DNA of 64,000 bases from Bettongia penicillata ogilbyi (lineage: Eukaryota; Chordata; Mammalia; Diprotodontia; Potoroidae), in NCBI GenBank assembly GCA_023548195.1, contig JAJHZJ010000008.1, positions 1,329,999 through 1,393,998 on the forward strand, read 5' to 3'. The first letter of the stretch is position 1, and every line of letters starts with the position of its first letter. A program made the translations under genes and the position numbers. A model generated the notes under the pieces. That model worked only from the letters and a program-made list of their open reading frames with translations, was not told where the DNA came from and searched no databases. Shown here one piece after another: positions 1-10,445 of this stretch.

Positions 1-840
1 GTGCCAAAAAGCAAATGAGCATCTCTGGAGCTCAAATGTACTTCATATGAAATTTGAAAACACACATGGGTTGGCCAGAAGATACTTTTTCTATAAACCA
101 CAAAATGGAATTCTCTCACTTCCTCATACTAGGCACACACAAGGGGCTGGATTTCCTTCTCCAGGCTAATGGAGTACATCAGTGGAATATCCAAAGCCTC
201 ATCATGTTTTACGCTAACAGGTGAAGGTTATTCTAAATGAAATGGGTGAATGGATATGCATTATTATGGGGAGCAATTCCCTATTTTGAAAGGGAAAAAA
301 TGCACAGTAAAAACTTGACACAAACCAAGGAATGATGATTCAGTTTGAAACTTAGTGTTGATATGCCTTATGAAAACAACTTGACATCTGAGTCTTTTAA
401 CAGCTACTTTATCACATGAATGTCTCCAGTGATTACTTTCCCCATTGAAGCTAACAAAGAAAGACACCAAAGGAAGTCATGGTTCCCATCTAGAAAAGTG
501 CAAGGGTGTGATGAATGTACATTCCATGCACTTGTTGGAAAGGAGAACAGTTGTATGAAAAATACAGACTGCACGAGAGCCATTCAAACGCATTCAGCAG
601 CTCTCTGTAGCAAACAAAAGTTAATTATGTAAATTATTTTGCACTAAATCTTAACCTCTCTATGGGGTTTTCTGGTGACCAAATTAGGTTGAATTTTGAA
701 TGTTATAGTCCAGTATTAAATTACCACCTTCTTTCCACCATTATCTACGACTGAAATATGTGTGAAGGCAAAGGTATCTCCTTGTGGCTGGCCAGGTTAG
801 TAAGCAGTTGAGGGCAAAGGCATGACTTCATTCCATTTCT
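1..840. other. Unassigned AT-rich sequence
   Basis: No repeat family, exon or RNA gene is recognisable. Short open frames occur on both strands (about 70 codons) but lack splice context or family resemblance. It could be unique intergenic or intronic DNA. Confidence 0.5.
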
Positions 841-879
841 AGATTAGTTAGATGGGTATTTTGGGGGCATAGGGGGTGG

Positions 880-938
880 GGAGGGTTATTTTTTTTTGTG
901 GGTTTGTTTTTTTGTGTTTTGTTTTTGGTTTTTTTGTC
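880..938. repeat. T/G low-complexity tract
   Basis: T homopolymer runs interrupted by single G residues, preceded by a G-rich stretch from about 864. It could be an eroded SINE or LINE tail, but no body is attached. Confidence 0.7.
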
Positions 939-944
939 CTTCAC

Positions 945-1090
945 AATGTGGCAGCTCTAAATCTGGAAGGAATCTCAGAGTCCACACTAGTCTAACTAAC
1001 ATTTTATAGATGTCCAAAAAGATTGAAATTTTTGGCCAAGGTAACACAGGAAGCTTCAGAGGAAGGAATACAATCCAGGTGTAGTAACTG
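945..1090 (-). mobile_element. MIR-type SINE fragment
   Basis: The order 'ctggaaggaatctcagag', 'cattttatagatg', 'ttggccaaggtaacacagg' matches the reverse complement of the MIR/CORE-SINE central region (cattttacagatgaggaaactg, aaggtcacacag). Strongly diverged. Confidence 0.6.
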
Positions 1091-1181
1091 AGTTAGTCAT
1101 CTTTCCTGAATGGTTACTCTATTTGGCAAGTGTGTATCTGCATCAAGAGACAACTTTGATTCATTGATAAGGCAAGTATGT

Positions 1182-1405
1182 CATATTGAATAGAAAACTG
1201 ACCTTGGAGTCAAGAAGACTTGAAGCCTAGTTCCTCTTCTGTCATAGATGCTGGATACATGTCCCTGGAAAATCCACTTGACCACTCAGCCTCCTTACAC
1301 AACTCTCAAATATCAGTTACAGATTAGTTGCTGATCTGCTTCGGTGAAGGGACTTTCTACTCCAGAAACTCTCCTACACTAATGAAATTTCAGATATTCT
1401 GTTCC
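1182..1405 (+). mobile_element. THER1/MIR-type CORE-SINE
   Basis: Contains 'ttggagtcaagaagacttg', a decayed 'ctgtgtgacc...cacttaacc' box, then the marsupial THER1-like second half: a 'gttgctgatctgc' box, 'gaagggactttct', and 'acactaatgaaatttcag' near 1390. Confidence 0.65.
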
Positions 1406-1409
1406 CACC

Positions 1410-2180
1410 CCCAAGCACACTGAGACTCTTTCTCAAAATAGATTTTTTTTTTTAAATGGTCTTAGAGCACTAAGACAAGGCAGGGTGATTCCATCATTCT
1501 TACTTGAAAAAAAAATTAGCAGGTCTGCAGCATCATCTTTCAAAAAAAAAGAAAAGGAAAACTTTATTTCACATTTTTAAAGAAATGCATTATAGACTTA
1601 TTCTGTTCACCAAGCATTTATTATCTAGATTGTTAGAATTCAGAACAGTTTTGAAGATAATGGGTTATTATGACTCACTACCTATTCTGCCTAGCCTAAT
1701 GCCCTTTCTGTGACATTCATACATACTAGGATATATTTGAGAGGTTAAAAACTATACCAAAAATGGTGGATTCTCTCTTGACAGTCCTCATTTCTAATCT
1801 GAGATGTGACAACCTTTCTAATTTTCAAGTTATTCTTAGAGACTTATTTTCTAGTTATATAATTTATGAAGATCGCAGATTGCATGACTCCAGTCAGAGT
1901 TGTAATATTATCAAGTTTCTTACAAAATGGAAAATGAAGCATGTGATTTTTCTCAGTGATCTTCCCCAGAAGCCATCTCCAAGGAAAGTTGTGTCTCTAG
2001 AACCACAAGCAGAAAATAGTTTACTCAAAGATGTTTTGGGGGTATTTACCAGTATGACAGTAACAGAAGTTTAAAGGGCAAGTGAATATTTTGAGTACTG
2101 ATCCTACCTGCTGAAAGAAGTGCAATTTAGTGAATTTTCTTGGGGTGAGAAGGGGTAAGTAAAATGATATAGATGGGACA
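1410..2180. other. Unassigned sequence
   Basis: A-rich spots at 1441-1456 and 1507-1560 flank otherwise unremarkable sequence. A 103-codon open frame at 1763-2074 shows no motif, and is most simply chance in AT-rich DNA. Confidence 0.5.
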
Positions 2181-2182
2181 TG

Positions 2183-2398
2183 GTGTGCTAGAGTGGAAAT
2201 GTCAATTACCTTTTGAGTCAGAGAGCTTGATTTCAAATCCCACTTCAGGTGACCTGGGTTGAAATCCCGTGTCCCATGTGACCTTGGACTTGGCTTCCTT
2301 GGCCTCAGTTTCCTTATCTGTAAAAGGAGATAGCTGGACTAGCTTGCCTATGAGGTTCCATCTCTTGACTTATGGTGGTCTCTATGATTTCAAAGCCC
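2183..2398 (+). mobile_element. MIR-type SINE
   Basis: Sense MIR landmarks in order: 'gagtcagagagcttgatttcaaatcc', 'gtgaccttggacttggcttcc', 'ggcctcagtttccttatctgtaaaa', then a 'ctggactag...gaggttcc' tail with 'ctctatgattt'. The tail matches the common marsupial MIR variant. Confidence 0.75.
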
Positions 2399-2454
2399 TT
2401 CTTGGACAGAGAATGGCAACAGAATTTGGCATTGGTTGTGGAGTTGGGAAGACG

Positions 2455-2535
2455 GGCAAAACTTACTATTTAATTGACAGTAAACAAATCACTCAACCTT
2501 TCTATACTTCAGTTTCTTGGTGTGCCTCTAAGAAC
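2455..2535 (+). mobile_element. MIR-like fragment, weak
   Basis: 'acaaatcactcaacctttctatacttcagtttctt' resembles the MIR core (aagtcacttaacctctctg...tcagtttcctc). Only this short core is recognisable. Confidence 0.4.
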
Positions 2536-2589
2536 CCTTCCTGTTTTAAATATGTGAACCCTCTCTTGGCTTCTGAGTACAGAGCTTGA

Positions 2590-3015
2590 GAAAACAGATT
2601 GAAAGTGTTTTTAATCTTAAGTACTTAGGACCAATAGTGTATTTACCTAGTGCTAATTTGATTTACAAATACTTGCATAGGTGGGATTTTTATTTGCATT
2701 TGTATTGTCAGCCTGTCAATCAGAACCAACTACCAAGTACTCCCAATAGGTTTGGAGGCTTAAGAGAGAGAAAAAATTAGTTTAGATGTCTGGGAATACA
2801 ACTAGAGAGTGAAATGGTGTTATTAAGGTTAAAACTGAGCGTATGGGGGAGAGGATGTTAACGACCACGGAAATGTCAAACCTACCATTTGATTCCACTT
2901 TCAAATATTCTGTGGTTATTGATCCAATGAGATATTAAATGTAAATTGCTGGGCAAACCTTAAAGCCTATGCAAATGTCAGGTATCATACTACCATTTTC
3001 ATCATCACTGCTGTC
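2590..3015. other. Unassigned sequence
   Basis: No recognised element. Moderate complexity and no tandem structure. Confidence 0.45.
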
Positions 3016-3019
3016 ATTG

Positions 3020-3165
3020 TATGATGAGAAGTGTAATAATAATCTATATTTTTGGTACCTCTTTATGGTTTATAAAGTGATTTTTCTGACAAATCCAACT
3101 GCTGTGGTAGGTAGTATGTCATTAGCCTCTTTTTGCAAATACTGGAAACAGTGATACTCTCAAGT
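3020..3165 (+). mobile_element. MIR-related SINE fragment
   Basis: The series 'aataataatctatatttttgg', 'cctctttatggtttataaagtg' and 'ctgtggtaggtagtatg' follows the marsupial SINE theme of 'ataatagctgacatttata', 'aaggtttgcaaag' and 'gtgaggtaggtgc'. Diverged. Confidence 0.5.
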
Positions 3166-3224
3166 CTACAGATCCTGTAAACAACTGAGACAGTCATAAA
3201 CCCTGTGTTCTTTTTTCAGTTGCC

Positions 3225-3530
3225 ATCCTTCTCCACCTATCTACTGTGGTTGGCATTCGTCTTCTCCTGCTAGATGGTTTTTCCTCTCTACAGCTACAGG
3301 ACGTTACTCTCTTCTCCATGAGTTAGCTTACCTTCTCAGTCTCCTTGGCTAGCTCATCTTCTCAATAAATCTCCATCACTATGGATGTTCCTTCAAGGCT
3401 CTCATGTAGGCCCTCTTCTTTCCTCTTATTATAGTCTGTCTTTCTTGGTGACCACACCAGTTCTCATAGGTCTATTTATCAAATGATTCCCAGTCCTAAC
3501 TTCTTTTTCTAAGCATTAATAATGACTCAT
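3225..3530 (+). mobile_element. L2 LINE, upstream half of a split copy
   Basis: Sense-strand L2 (CR1 clade) text: 'ctccttggctagctcatcttctc', 'ctccatcactatggatgttccttcaaggctctcatgtaggccctcttcttt' and 'ggtgaccacaccagttctcataggtct'. This corresponds to the 3' half of L2 reverse transcriptase coding sequence, now full of stops. The copy is interrupted at 3531 by a SINE and resumes at 3784. Confidence 0.8.
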
Positions 3531-3783
3531 TGGTGTTCATTCATTTCCATTGTGTCCAACTTTTTGTGACACCATTTGGGGTCTTCTTGGCAAAGATACT
3601 GGAGTGATTTGACATTTCATTCTCTAGCTCATTTTGCAGATGAGGAAACGGAGACAAACAGGATAAAGTGATTTGCCCAGGGTCTCACAATTAGTAAGAG
3701 TGTGAGGCCAGATTTGAACACAGGAAGATAAGTCTTCTTGACTTCAGGCCCAACACTCTATCCATTGTACCATCTAGCTGCCT
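3531..3783 (-). mobile_element. Mon-1-type marsupial SINE inside L2
   Basis: The reverse complement begins 'ggcagctagatggtacaatgg', followed by the 'gtcaagaagacttat', 'gagaccctgggcaaatcac' and 'tcctcatctgcaaaatgagct' boxes and the 3' half 'ggtgtcacaaaaagttggac'. Near full length. It splits an L2 copy, so it is younger than that L2. Confidence 0.85.
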
Positions 3784-4715
3784 TGTCAAAACCATATCAA
3801 TCATTGCCTATCTGACATTACAAATTAGATTTCCCAGAAATATGTCAAACACAACATGTTCAAAAGGTAAATGCAAATTTTTTTCTCCAAAACCTACCCA
3901 CTCTTCTAATCTTCCATATTTCTGTCAAAGGGGACACCATTTTCCTAGATTCTCAGATTCATAACTCTGACATTATCCTGGTCTTCTTGGTCTCCCTTAG
4001 CCACATTTCTAATCAGTTTCCCAATCTTGCCCTTTGTCTCCCTACAATATTTCTTGCATATGACACTTTCTTTCTGTTCACACAGCAATCACTTTCATTC
4101 AGACTTTCCTCACCTCTTGCCAACCTTATTGCAGTAGCCTCTTCCTTGGTCCTCACACCTCAAATCTTTCCCCTCTTCAGCACATCCTCCCCACTGCTGT
4201 CTAAAATGTTTTTCCTTAAGTATTAATTTGACCATGTCAACTTTTTATTCCGTAAAAAAGAAATGGGCTTTCTGTTGCCTTTGGGATTAAATATCAACTC
4301 ATCTGTTTAGCTTTTAAAACCCTATGCAACCTTCTAGCCTTGTTTTACATTACGCCCCCCTTTCCACAATTGGCAGTAGATTTCTATTTCTCACATAGAA
4401 TTCCTTGTCTCCATGCCATTTTCTGGCTCTGTCCTCCATACTTGGAAGGTACTTCTTTATCTCCACCAAATAGCATCCCTCTCTTCCTTCAAGGTGAAGC
4501 TCAGGTATTGTTTTTTTTTCCCCATGAAGCCTTTCCTGATGTCCCAAATCTAACTCCCTCTCTAACTCCCATGTCTTTAGTTACCAGTTTGTATATATTC
4601 TCCATGTCTTCAGTCCATGTCCTTCTTGTCTCTTCCATTAGAATTTAAATTTCTTGTGAGTAGGGATTGTCCCATTTATTGTATTTTTATTCCCAACACG
4701 TAACAAATATTTTTG
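3784..4715 (+). mobile_element. L2 LINE, downstream half to 3' end
   Basis: Continues the interrupted L2: 'tgtcaaacacaacatgttcaaaa', 'ctgacattatcctgg', 'gccttgttttacat', 'tgccattttctggctctgtcc', 'ccttcaaggtgaagctcagg', 'atgaagcctttcctgatg' and finally 'gaatttaaatttcttgtgagtagggattgt', the L2 3' signature. The coding frame is destroyed; short open frames at 3987-4226 and 4340-4648 are remnants only. Confidence 0.85.
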
Positions 4716-5004
4716 ATGACTACAGCTAAGGTTTCCTGACTCCCATTTTAGAACCCTTCAATATAGCCCTACTGTTTCTCCAGAATCAAACTGACCACCA
4801 CTTTATTTATCTTTAAATCTCTGCCTTAACTAAAAATGCTTATCCCAGTCCAGTTACAAGTGACAACACTGATTTTTAATATAAAAATGAGAGTTTTGAG
4901 AATTAAAATATTATTAACAGTTAAAAATTTCGTTACACAAAAAGCTCAACTAGAATTAAAATATGTGTCTTGTAATTTTTATCATGTAAATCATAAATTC
5001 TGGA
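4716..5004. other. Unassigned AT-rich sequence
   Basis: Nothing recognised between the L2 3' end and the next SINE. Confidence 0.4.
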
Positions 5005-5215
5005 TTTAAGTAGATAGCATGACATGATTGAGATAGAGCTGGCATTGAAGTCAACAGTGACTGGATTCTGATCTTACTTCAGACACATACTGGCTGTATG
5101 GCCTGGGGCTTTAAGCTACAATCTAGGACCATAAATTGTACAGACGATGCTGATTCTCATTGGTAGGGGGAATTTCCTCACTTGGTGTTTTGAAATAGCA
5201 ATTACCTCATATATC
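5005..5215 (+). mobile_element. THER1-like CORE-SINE
   Basis: 'gatagagctggcattgaagtcaa', 'ctgatcttacttcagacacatactggctgtatggcctggggc', then the THER1-type tail 'cattggtagggggaatttcctcac'. Complete but old. Confidence 0.75.
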
Positions 5216-5824
5216 TTGCCTATAACCCTTTTTTTGTACTCTGTGGATATCAAAGTGTTAAAGCCAATAAGATCATAAGAAGTTTATTTTGCATTATGTT
5301 ACATATGCTTCTAACTTTATATATTTTATTATTTTAAATCTATGTGAGGTTTGTGTCTTTAATAATATTAACCAAATGTTAAATTAAAAGTAGACATTGA
5401 GGCAATTCATATACTGAGTGATTGAATTATGTCAAAACATGTAAATTTGAGGCAAGAAGGAGATCATTAAGTTGTATCCACATAATGCCAAAACAAATTG
5501 TTGGTCCAATCACTCAACAAAACCATTCTGGGGTAAAAAAAAAAATCACTCTGGCTGTTAAATTGAAATCAATCAATTATTTAGGACATACTAAACATAC
5601 TCTAGCTTTATGTATACATTAAGGAGAAAAATCCTGGAAGTTTTCATATACAAATGGCCAAAGGCAATGTCCCAAAGTGTAATTCGGGGCAAACTTAATT
5701 GTCCAATTCCTCTTCTCACTGATACTTCCAATTTGAGAGTTATATGCATTGGGCAATCATAACTCATATTCTACTCCGTACTTTCCCCAAATTCAGTTTA
5801 AGACATTGAGAGTCTACTACTTAA
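5216..5824. other. Unassigned AT-rich sequence
   Basis: Contains a short A run at 5537-5545. No family recognised. Confidence 0.4.
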
Positions 5825-5950
5825 AATCAGTGTTACTTTAAGCAATTCACGTAATTCCCTTAGGCATCAGTTATATCACCTAAAAAGTGACGGGTTTGAA
5901 CTAAATGACCTTAGAGGTTCATTAAAGCTACAAATTGATGATATTATGAG
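5825..5950 (+). mobile_element. MIR fragment
   Basis: 'agcaattcacgtaattcccttaggcatcagttatatcacctaaaaagtg', then 'gaactaaatgaccttagaggttc' and 'ctacaaattgatgat', matching the MIR core and the marsupial 'ctagatgacctctgaggttcc...atgat' tail. Confidence 0.65.
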
Positions 5951-6184
5951 AATTTCATCTGTTTTGAAATTTACTTAGTGTTGCAAAATGTAATATTTTA
6001 GTTGAGTGTCCTTTTATCCACACAAATACCAATAGCCACTTTGAGTTGTTTTTTTTTTTTAATTATCAACTGGCTACTGTGATAGCTTTAGTCTCATGCA
6101 TGGTGTCTTACGTGATCAGCTGCCATTATCTGGAAAACTACCAATGTGCCTGAATTGGAGGGAAAATATAAAAGATAACAGATG

Positions 6185-7080
6185 AATATCCCTTTCTATC
6201 TTTCTGCCCAAGGGATTACAAGGATATTATCCCCCCCACCCCAAAGCAAAGAAGTCAAAGAATGAAAGTCTTTATGGTTTGAAACACAAATCAGGTCTTT
6301 GATACTTGAAAGGTCAGTGATCCCTGGATAGCTCCTGCAAGTTCTACCACCGCATCTATTAAAGACTCCACAAAGACAGTTTCTGTCACCAAAGTCCTTG
6401 ATACTATCAAATAATTCAACATCCAATACTGATATAATTTTATCAATGAAAATAAAATTAAATGAAGTATTAATTTCTGCTTTACCTCTACCCCCTGTGG
6501 ACCATGGAATCTCCTCATCTGACTGTAGCAATAAACCCCGCAACATACATAAGGGGCCAGCTATCACAGGTTCTTAGATCTGCATTCATAAAAAGAAAGC
6601 AATTTTCAAGGGATTAACAATCACTTTAATCAAGCACATGTATCATTCTTTAACCAAATACATATATCATGCAGTTAGTTCAGGGAGCCAGCACCCTGAA
6701 TTTCAAAGAAAATATAGAGAAATCAAAAGATCAACAGACATGGCTTCCTCTGCCTAAATTCAACAAACAATTGGACCCCAACTGCCTGAACATAGTTACC
6801 AGAGAGGTAAGCAGGACATCTGGGCTCTCAGAAGTGGTAGTGCGGCTCATTGGCAGCTTCCCAGAGTCCTCATCTGTCACTCAAACCTTACAAAAACTAA
6901 GCCCCAAAGTACAATGTCACCCTCAGAGTATTTATACCTTTTTTAGAGCCGGGGGGTATCCTACCTCTTAAGAACCAGTGCCTCATTAACAAAAGCTGTG
7001 GGTTCTCCTACAAATCTTCTCTAATCCAACTCCCCTTAGTGGGCAGGCCCATTAATGGGTGGGGAAGATCTTTAATCACA
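6185..7080 (-). other. Unclassified interspersed sequence, possibly LTR-like
   Basis: No family was recognised. On the minus strand there is a TATA-like 'gtataaatac' (complement of 6928-6937), a 3' splice-like pyrimidine tract ending in 'gcag' (complement of about 6580-6605), and a 123-codon open frame (6567 to 6196) whose middle third is repeated near 8.3 kb. Those traits would fit a decayed LTR or another low-copy transposon. A diverged host gene fragment is an alternative. No protein motif is recognisable, so no function is assigned. Confidence 0.25.
6354..6479 (-). repeat. 126-bp direct repeat, copy A
   Basis: Aligns without gaps to 8295-8420 with 10 mismatches in 126 positions (92%). 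Both copies stay open in two minus-strand frames across the whole unit. Flanks of the two copies are unrelated. Strand is given as minus only because of the open frames. Confidence 0.9.
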
Positions 7081-7091
7081 TTAACTATACA

Positions 7092-7165
7092 AATATATAT
7101 ATATAAAGAGAGAGAGAGAGAGAAAGAGAAAGAAAGAAACACATACACACATATACATATACACT
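7092..7165. repeat. Compound (TA)n(GA)n(CA)n simple repeat
   Basis: An AT run, then GA dinucleotides decaying to GAAA, then CA/TA dinucleotides. Confidence 0.95.
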
Positions 7166-7324
7166 GTTTCTAGTTAAAGAAACCCTTGTTTCTGTATTTT
7201 ACTCCTATTAAAGACTCTTGATTGATAAAGGCAACATTCAATCAGAGGCACTTGATTATACCAAAACAAAAACAACAGTGATTGCCATCACACTGACTTG
7301 CAGCTAAAATCTGTAGCTAGTCCC

Positions 7325-7442
7325 CTATTAGAATGTGAACATCTATGTGAGCAGACTGTCTTACTTTTCTATTTGTATCCCTGGCACTTAGGATAGGGTT
7401 TTGCATATAGTGAGAACTTAATAAATGCTTCATTTATTCATT
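7325..7442 (+). mobile_element. L2 3'-end fragment
   Basis: 'ttagaatgtgaacatctatgtgagcagactgtctta', 'tttgtatccctggcactta', 'aacttaataaatgcttcatttattca': the terminal L2 segment in sense orientation. Confidence 0.75.
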
Positions 7443-7744
7443 TAGTGTTCAATATACATATCTTCTCTACCAATTCAGAGGAAAAACTTACTGCTCCTTC
7501 TGATACTTCTTTTTTATCAGTGCCCTGCCACAGATCCTCTTTATTGGAGCTATCATGATTTCTGAATACTTTCCTCTAGATCTGTTCACTTTTCTATAAA
7601 TTCTGACCATATATTCTAATGTATTTTATCCCACTTTTTGTGTATATATCATCATTAATAATAAATTGCAATGGACTTATTCATATTTATTTCAAAAAAA
7701 TCACTCAAGACCAAAATAAGTTTTCTGAAACTGACTAAAAAAAA

Positions 7745-8075
7745 ATAAGCTCCTTTATTTGGCATTTATAGTCCTCATCATCCTGACCTCAACCTACCAT
7801 TCCAGGCTTTTCCCCCATTATTCCCCTTGACAGTCACTATCGTTCAGCCCAACTGACCCTACTAGTTATCATCCATGACACTCACATCTCTCATCTCTGT
7901 GCTTTTGTATTACTGGTCCCTCACACTTAGAGTTCATCCCATCCTCTTTGCTTTTAGATGTTCTTTTCTTAATCAAGGCTTATCTCAAATGCTACCTTCT
8001 ACATCAAGCCCTTCTTGAAGTCCTCAGCTCCTAGGGATTTACACCCTTAATTACCTTATACCTATGTTTTATATA
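7745..8075 (+). mobile_element. L2 3' region
   Basis: 'ttccaggcttttcccccattattccccttgacag', 'ctctgtgcttttgtattactggtccc', 'aaggcttatctcaaatgctaccttctacatcaagcccttcttgaag' and 'aattaccttata' follow the L2 3' coding and UTR sequence in order. Confidence 0.8.
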
Positions 8076-8294
8076 TATATACCCAAATATGGTGAAATTG
8101 TTGCCCATATAGCTTGTCTAAATGTGGCTTACGGTGAGGTAAAAATAAGTAATATTTCTAAAAACTCACATACTTTTCTCAAAGGAAAGTTTTGATTCTT
8201 TCCTACTGGTAAACTGGAGAAGGGGACACAAGGTTGGTCGTTGTAGTCTACTCAGACAGAGATATACCAAAAAGAATTCTGTTTCCTAATTATT

Positions 8295-8420
8295 ATCTAT
8301 TAAAGACTCCACAAAGAGAGTTTCTGTCACCGAAGTCCTTGATACGATCAAATAGTTCAACATCAGATACTGATATAATTTTATCAGGGAAAATAAAATT
8401 AAATGAGATATTAATTTCTG
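8295..8420 (-). repeat. 126-bp direct repeat, copy B
   Basis: Gap-free match to 6354-6479 at 92% identity. On the minus strand it is closed immediately downstream by two consecutive stop codons, unlike copy A, whose frame continues for about 50 codons. Confidence 0.9.
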
Positions 8421-8671
8421 TCCTCCTAAGTATTGCTTGTCTAAGGAAAATAATTTTTAGCTTCAGTCTACTTTTCTACATCTCTATCATTTAAATAGTT
8501 GCAGTTTATACTGGAAGACGATTCTTTCCTATCAAATGCTAGTTATACTAAAGACAATCACAAATAATGAATAGTGAGGAAATTCATTTGTCTATGCAGA
8601 TAGCAAAAAAAAAATACAGATTAGAATATACAATAAATTAGCTTTCTTATTAGGGCTCAGATATCTCAGTT
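8421..8671. other. Unassigned AT-rich sequence
   Basis: Contains an A run at 8606-8614. No recognised element. Confidence 0.4.
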
Positions 8672-8862
8672 TAAGAGAGAAAGAGGGAGAGGGAGGGAAG
8701 AAGGGGGGCAAGGAAACAAACAAATAGAAACAGAGAGAGAGGAGAGAAAAAAGAGAAAGAGGGAGAGAGAGACAAAGGGAGAGAGGGAGAGAAAAAGGAA
8801 GAGAGAGAGAGGGAGAGGGAGAGGAGCAGGGGGAAAGAGAGAGGGGGGTGGAGAGAGAAAGT
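8672..8862. repeat. Polypurine (GA-rich) tract
   Basis: About 190 nt almost entirely A and G, built of GAGA, GGGA and AAGA units with a few C and T interruptions. Leucine/serine-rich open frames on the minus strand are artefacts of this composition. Confidence 0.95.
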
Positions 8863-9224
8863 CCCATGCCTCACCCAAGGAAAAATTCCCTGAAGTCTTT
8901 AAGGGGACAGACTTGAAACTGAAGACTTATGAGGAGAAGCATAGCTTTCCCTTAGATATCCACCTTCCAAAATCTGTTAGCCTTCTCTCCAAGTTTTTTT
9001 TCTTCTTATTCCAAAAAATAGTTTGGAGCTACCTGTTTCTTCTCTCAAAGGAAGAAAGAAGAATCAGTCCTCTCTTTTCCCAAGATCTTGAACCAACTCT
9101 GCCCTTACAGAGGATGGCTTTGATGAGTCAACATCTCTGTCAACTAGAAGAGCTTCATGAAAATGATGCAGGCTTGAACTCCTTTCCAAGATTGCACTTA
9201 TTTATGTGCATGTTAGTCTCTACA
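8863..9224. other. Unassigned sequence
   Basis: A 113-codon open frame (8913-9254) runs into an L2 3' end and has no recognisable domain, so it is not called coding. Confidence 0.4.
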
Positions 9225-9325
9225 ACCCAAACTGTAAATTCCCTGAGGGCATGAAGGATTTAACTTTTGCCTTTTTATCACCCAACACAGAGTATGAGCT
9301 TAATAAATGCTTGCTGATTTATTGA
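9225..9325 (+). mobile_element. L2 3'-end fragment
   Basis: 'actgtaaattccctgagggcatgaagg', 'cacccaacacagagtatgagcttaataaatgcttgctgatttattga' give the sense L2 terminus. Confidence 0.75.
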
Positions 9326-9699
9326 CCCCCTTCTTTTAAAAACTGTGCTCCAAAATAGTATAGTTTATGATATTACTGAAGCAAACAAGGTGATATTGAT
9401 TTTCCAAAATCAAAATGAATCTTAACCATGGTGTAATTCAGGTTGATCCAGGCATACCCAGTTCAGGTGGCAAAAGTAGTTCTGAAAAGTCATATATAAG
9501 TGAAAGTTGTTTGGTTCATGTTTTTCCCTTGAAAACTTGGCCATGGGACCCCTCCCTACCTCTGACTGGAGATCTTGTGTGGGGGAAATAAACATCAGAG
9601 AGCTCCTCCCAGGTCCTTCATTTAACGAGGGACCCTAGCGCAGCTACCTCATCATTTCCCATCTAGCTGCTGTTCATCATTTCCCCTGCGGGGACTCTC
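9326..9699. other. Unassigned; short tandem duplication near 9641
   Basis: Two imperfect tandem units of about 25 nt each end in 'tcatcatttccc' (near 9641-9687). The rest is unremarkable. Confidence 0.45.
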
Positions 9700-9865
9700 C
9701 CTTCTTCACTTTTAAGCTTATTTTTACATGTTGACTTCCACCATCAGATTGTGAATTCCTTGAGGGCAGTGACTCTCTTACCTTTCCTTGTATCTCCAGA
9801 ATTTAGCACAGTGCCTAGGATAGAGTAAGAGCTTAATGAATCTTTATTGAGTGAATGAATAATTT
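9700..9865 (+). mobile_element. L2 3'-end fragment
   Basis: 'cagattgtgaattccttgagggcagtgactctc', 'cttgtatctccagaatttagcacagtgcctagg', 'gagcttaatgaatctttattgag': a clear L2 3' terminus. Confidence 0.85.
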
Positions 9866-10094
9866 ACAGGATCATTTCAGAAATAACTTCCCTTCATTTC
9901 TTTTTATTTCTCTTTCATTGTCAGAAGTTTTAACAATTTGAAGTTTGTCTCTCAGCATCAACCTACAAGTAATTAATGGTCTGTAAGAAAATAATATGTA
10001 AATACATGCATGCCTACTTACATACATACATAGATGAATGAATGAATTCCTCCTTCCAGATATTACTAATACTACTTCTACAAACACACTAGTG

Positions 10095-10290
10095 AAGTCT
10101 TTCTTTTCTTATGTCTTCCTATTAAATTCATACCATCCTTCAAAACCCAGTGCAAAATCTGCCATATATATATATAGCTGTCTGTAAGCTCCCAGACAGA
10201 AATGAACTCCTCATGCTAGCTCTGAGATCACTTATTGTCTGTTCCATTAATTTGACATTTATCATGCACTAACTGGTATGGTTATTTATC
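10095..10290 (+). mobile_element. L2 fragment
   Basis: 'ccatccttcaaaacccagtgcaaaatctgcc', 'tgaactcctcatgctagctctgag' and 'tccattaatttgacatttatcatg' resemble the L2 segment just upstream of the terminus. It lies after an L2 terminus, so it belongs to a separate copy. Confidence 0.55.
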
Positions 10291-10327
10291 TCTTCATGTG
10301 AATATATTTTATTTCCACAATAGATTA

Positions 10328-10445
10328 TTAATAATATTACCTGACATTTATAGAAAGCCTAAAGGTTTGCAAAACACTTTATATTAATGATGTCTTTTGA
10401 TCTCCTTAATGACCCTGTGAGATAGACTATATGCTTTAGAATAGT
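10328..10445 (+). mobile_element. MIR-related SINE fragment
   Basis: 'ttaataatattacctgacatttatagaaagcctaaaggtttgcaaaacactttatatt' and 'aatgaccctgtgagatag' match the 'gctgacatttatatagc...aaggtttgcaaagcac' segment of marsupial SINEs. Confidence 0.65.

Noticed and set aside
3987..4648. Two plus-strand frames of 79 and 102 codons
   Set aside because: Remnants of L2 ORF2 and UTR sequence.
8060..8085. Short (TA)n after the L2 fragment
   Set aside because: Too short to be informative as a separate feature.
8592..8878. Three overlapping minus-strand Ser/Leu/Pro frames
   Set aside because: Compositional artefact of the GA-rich tract at 8672-8862.
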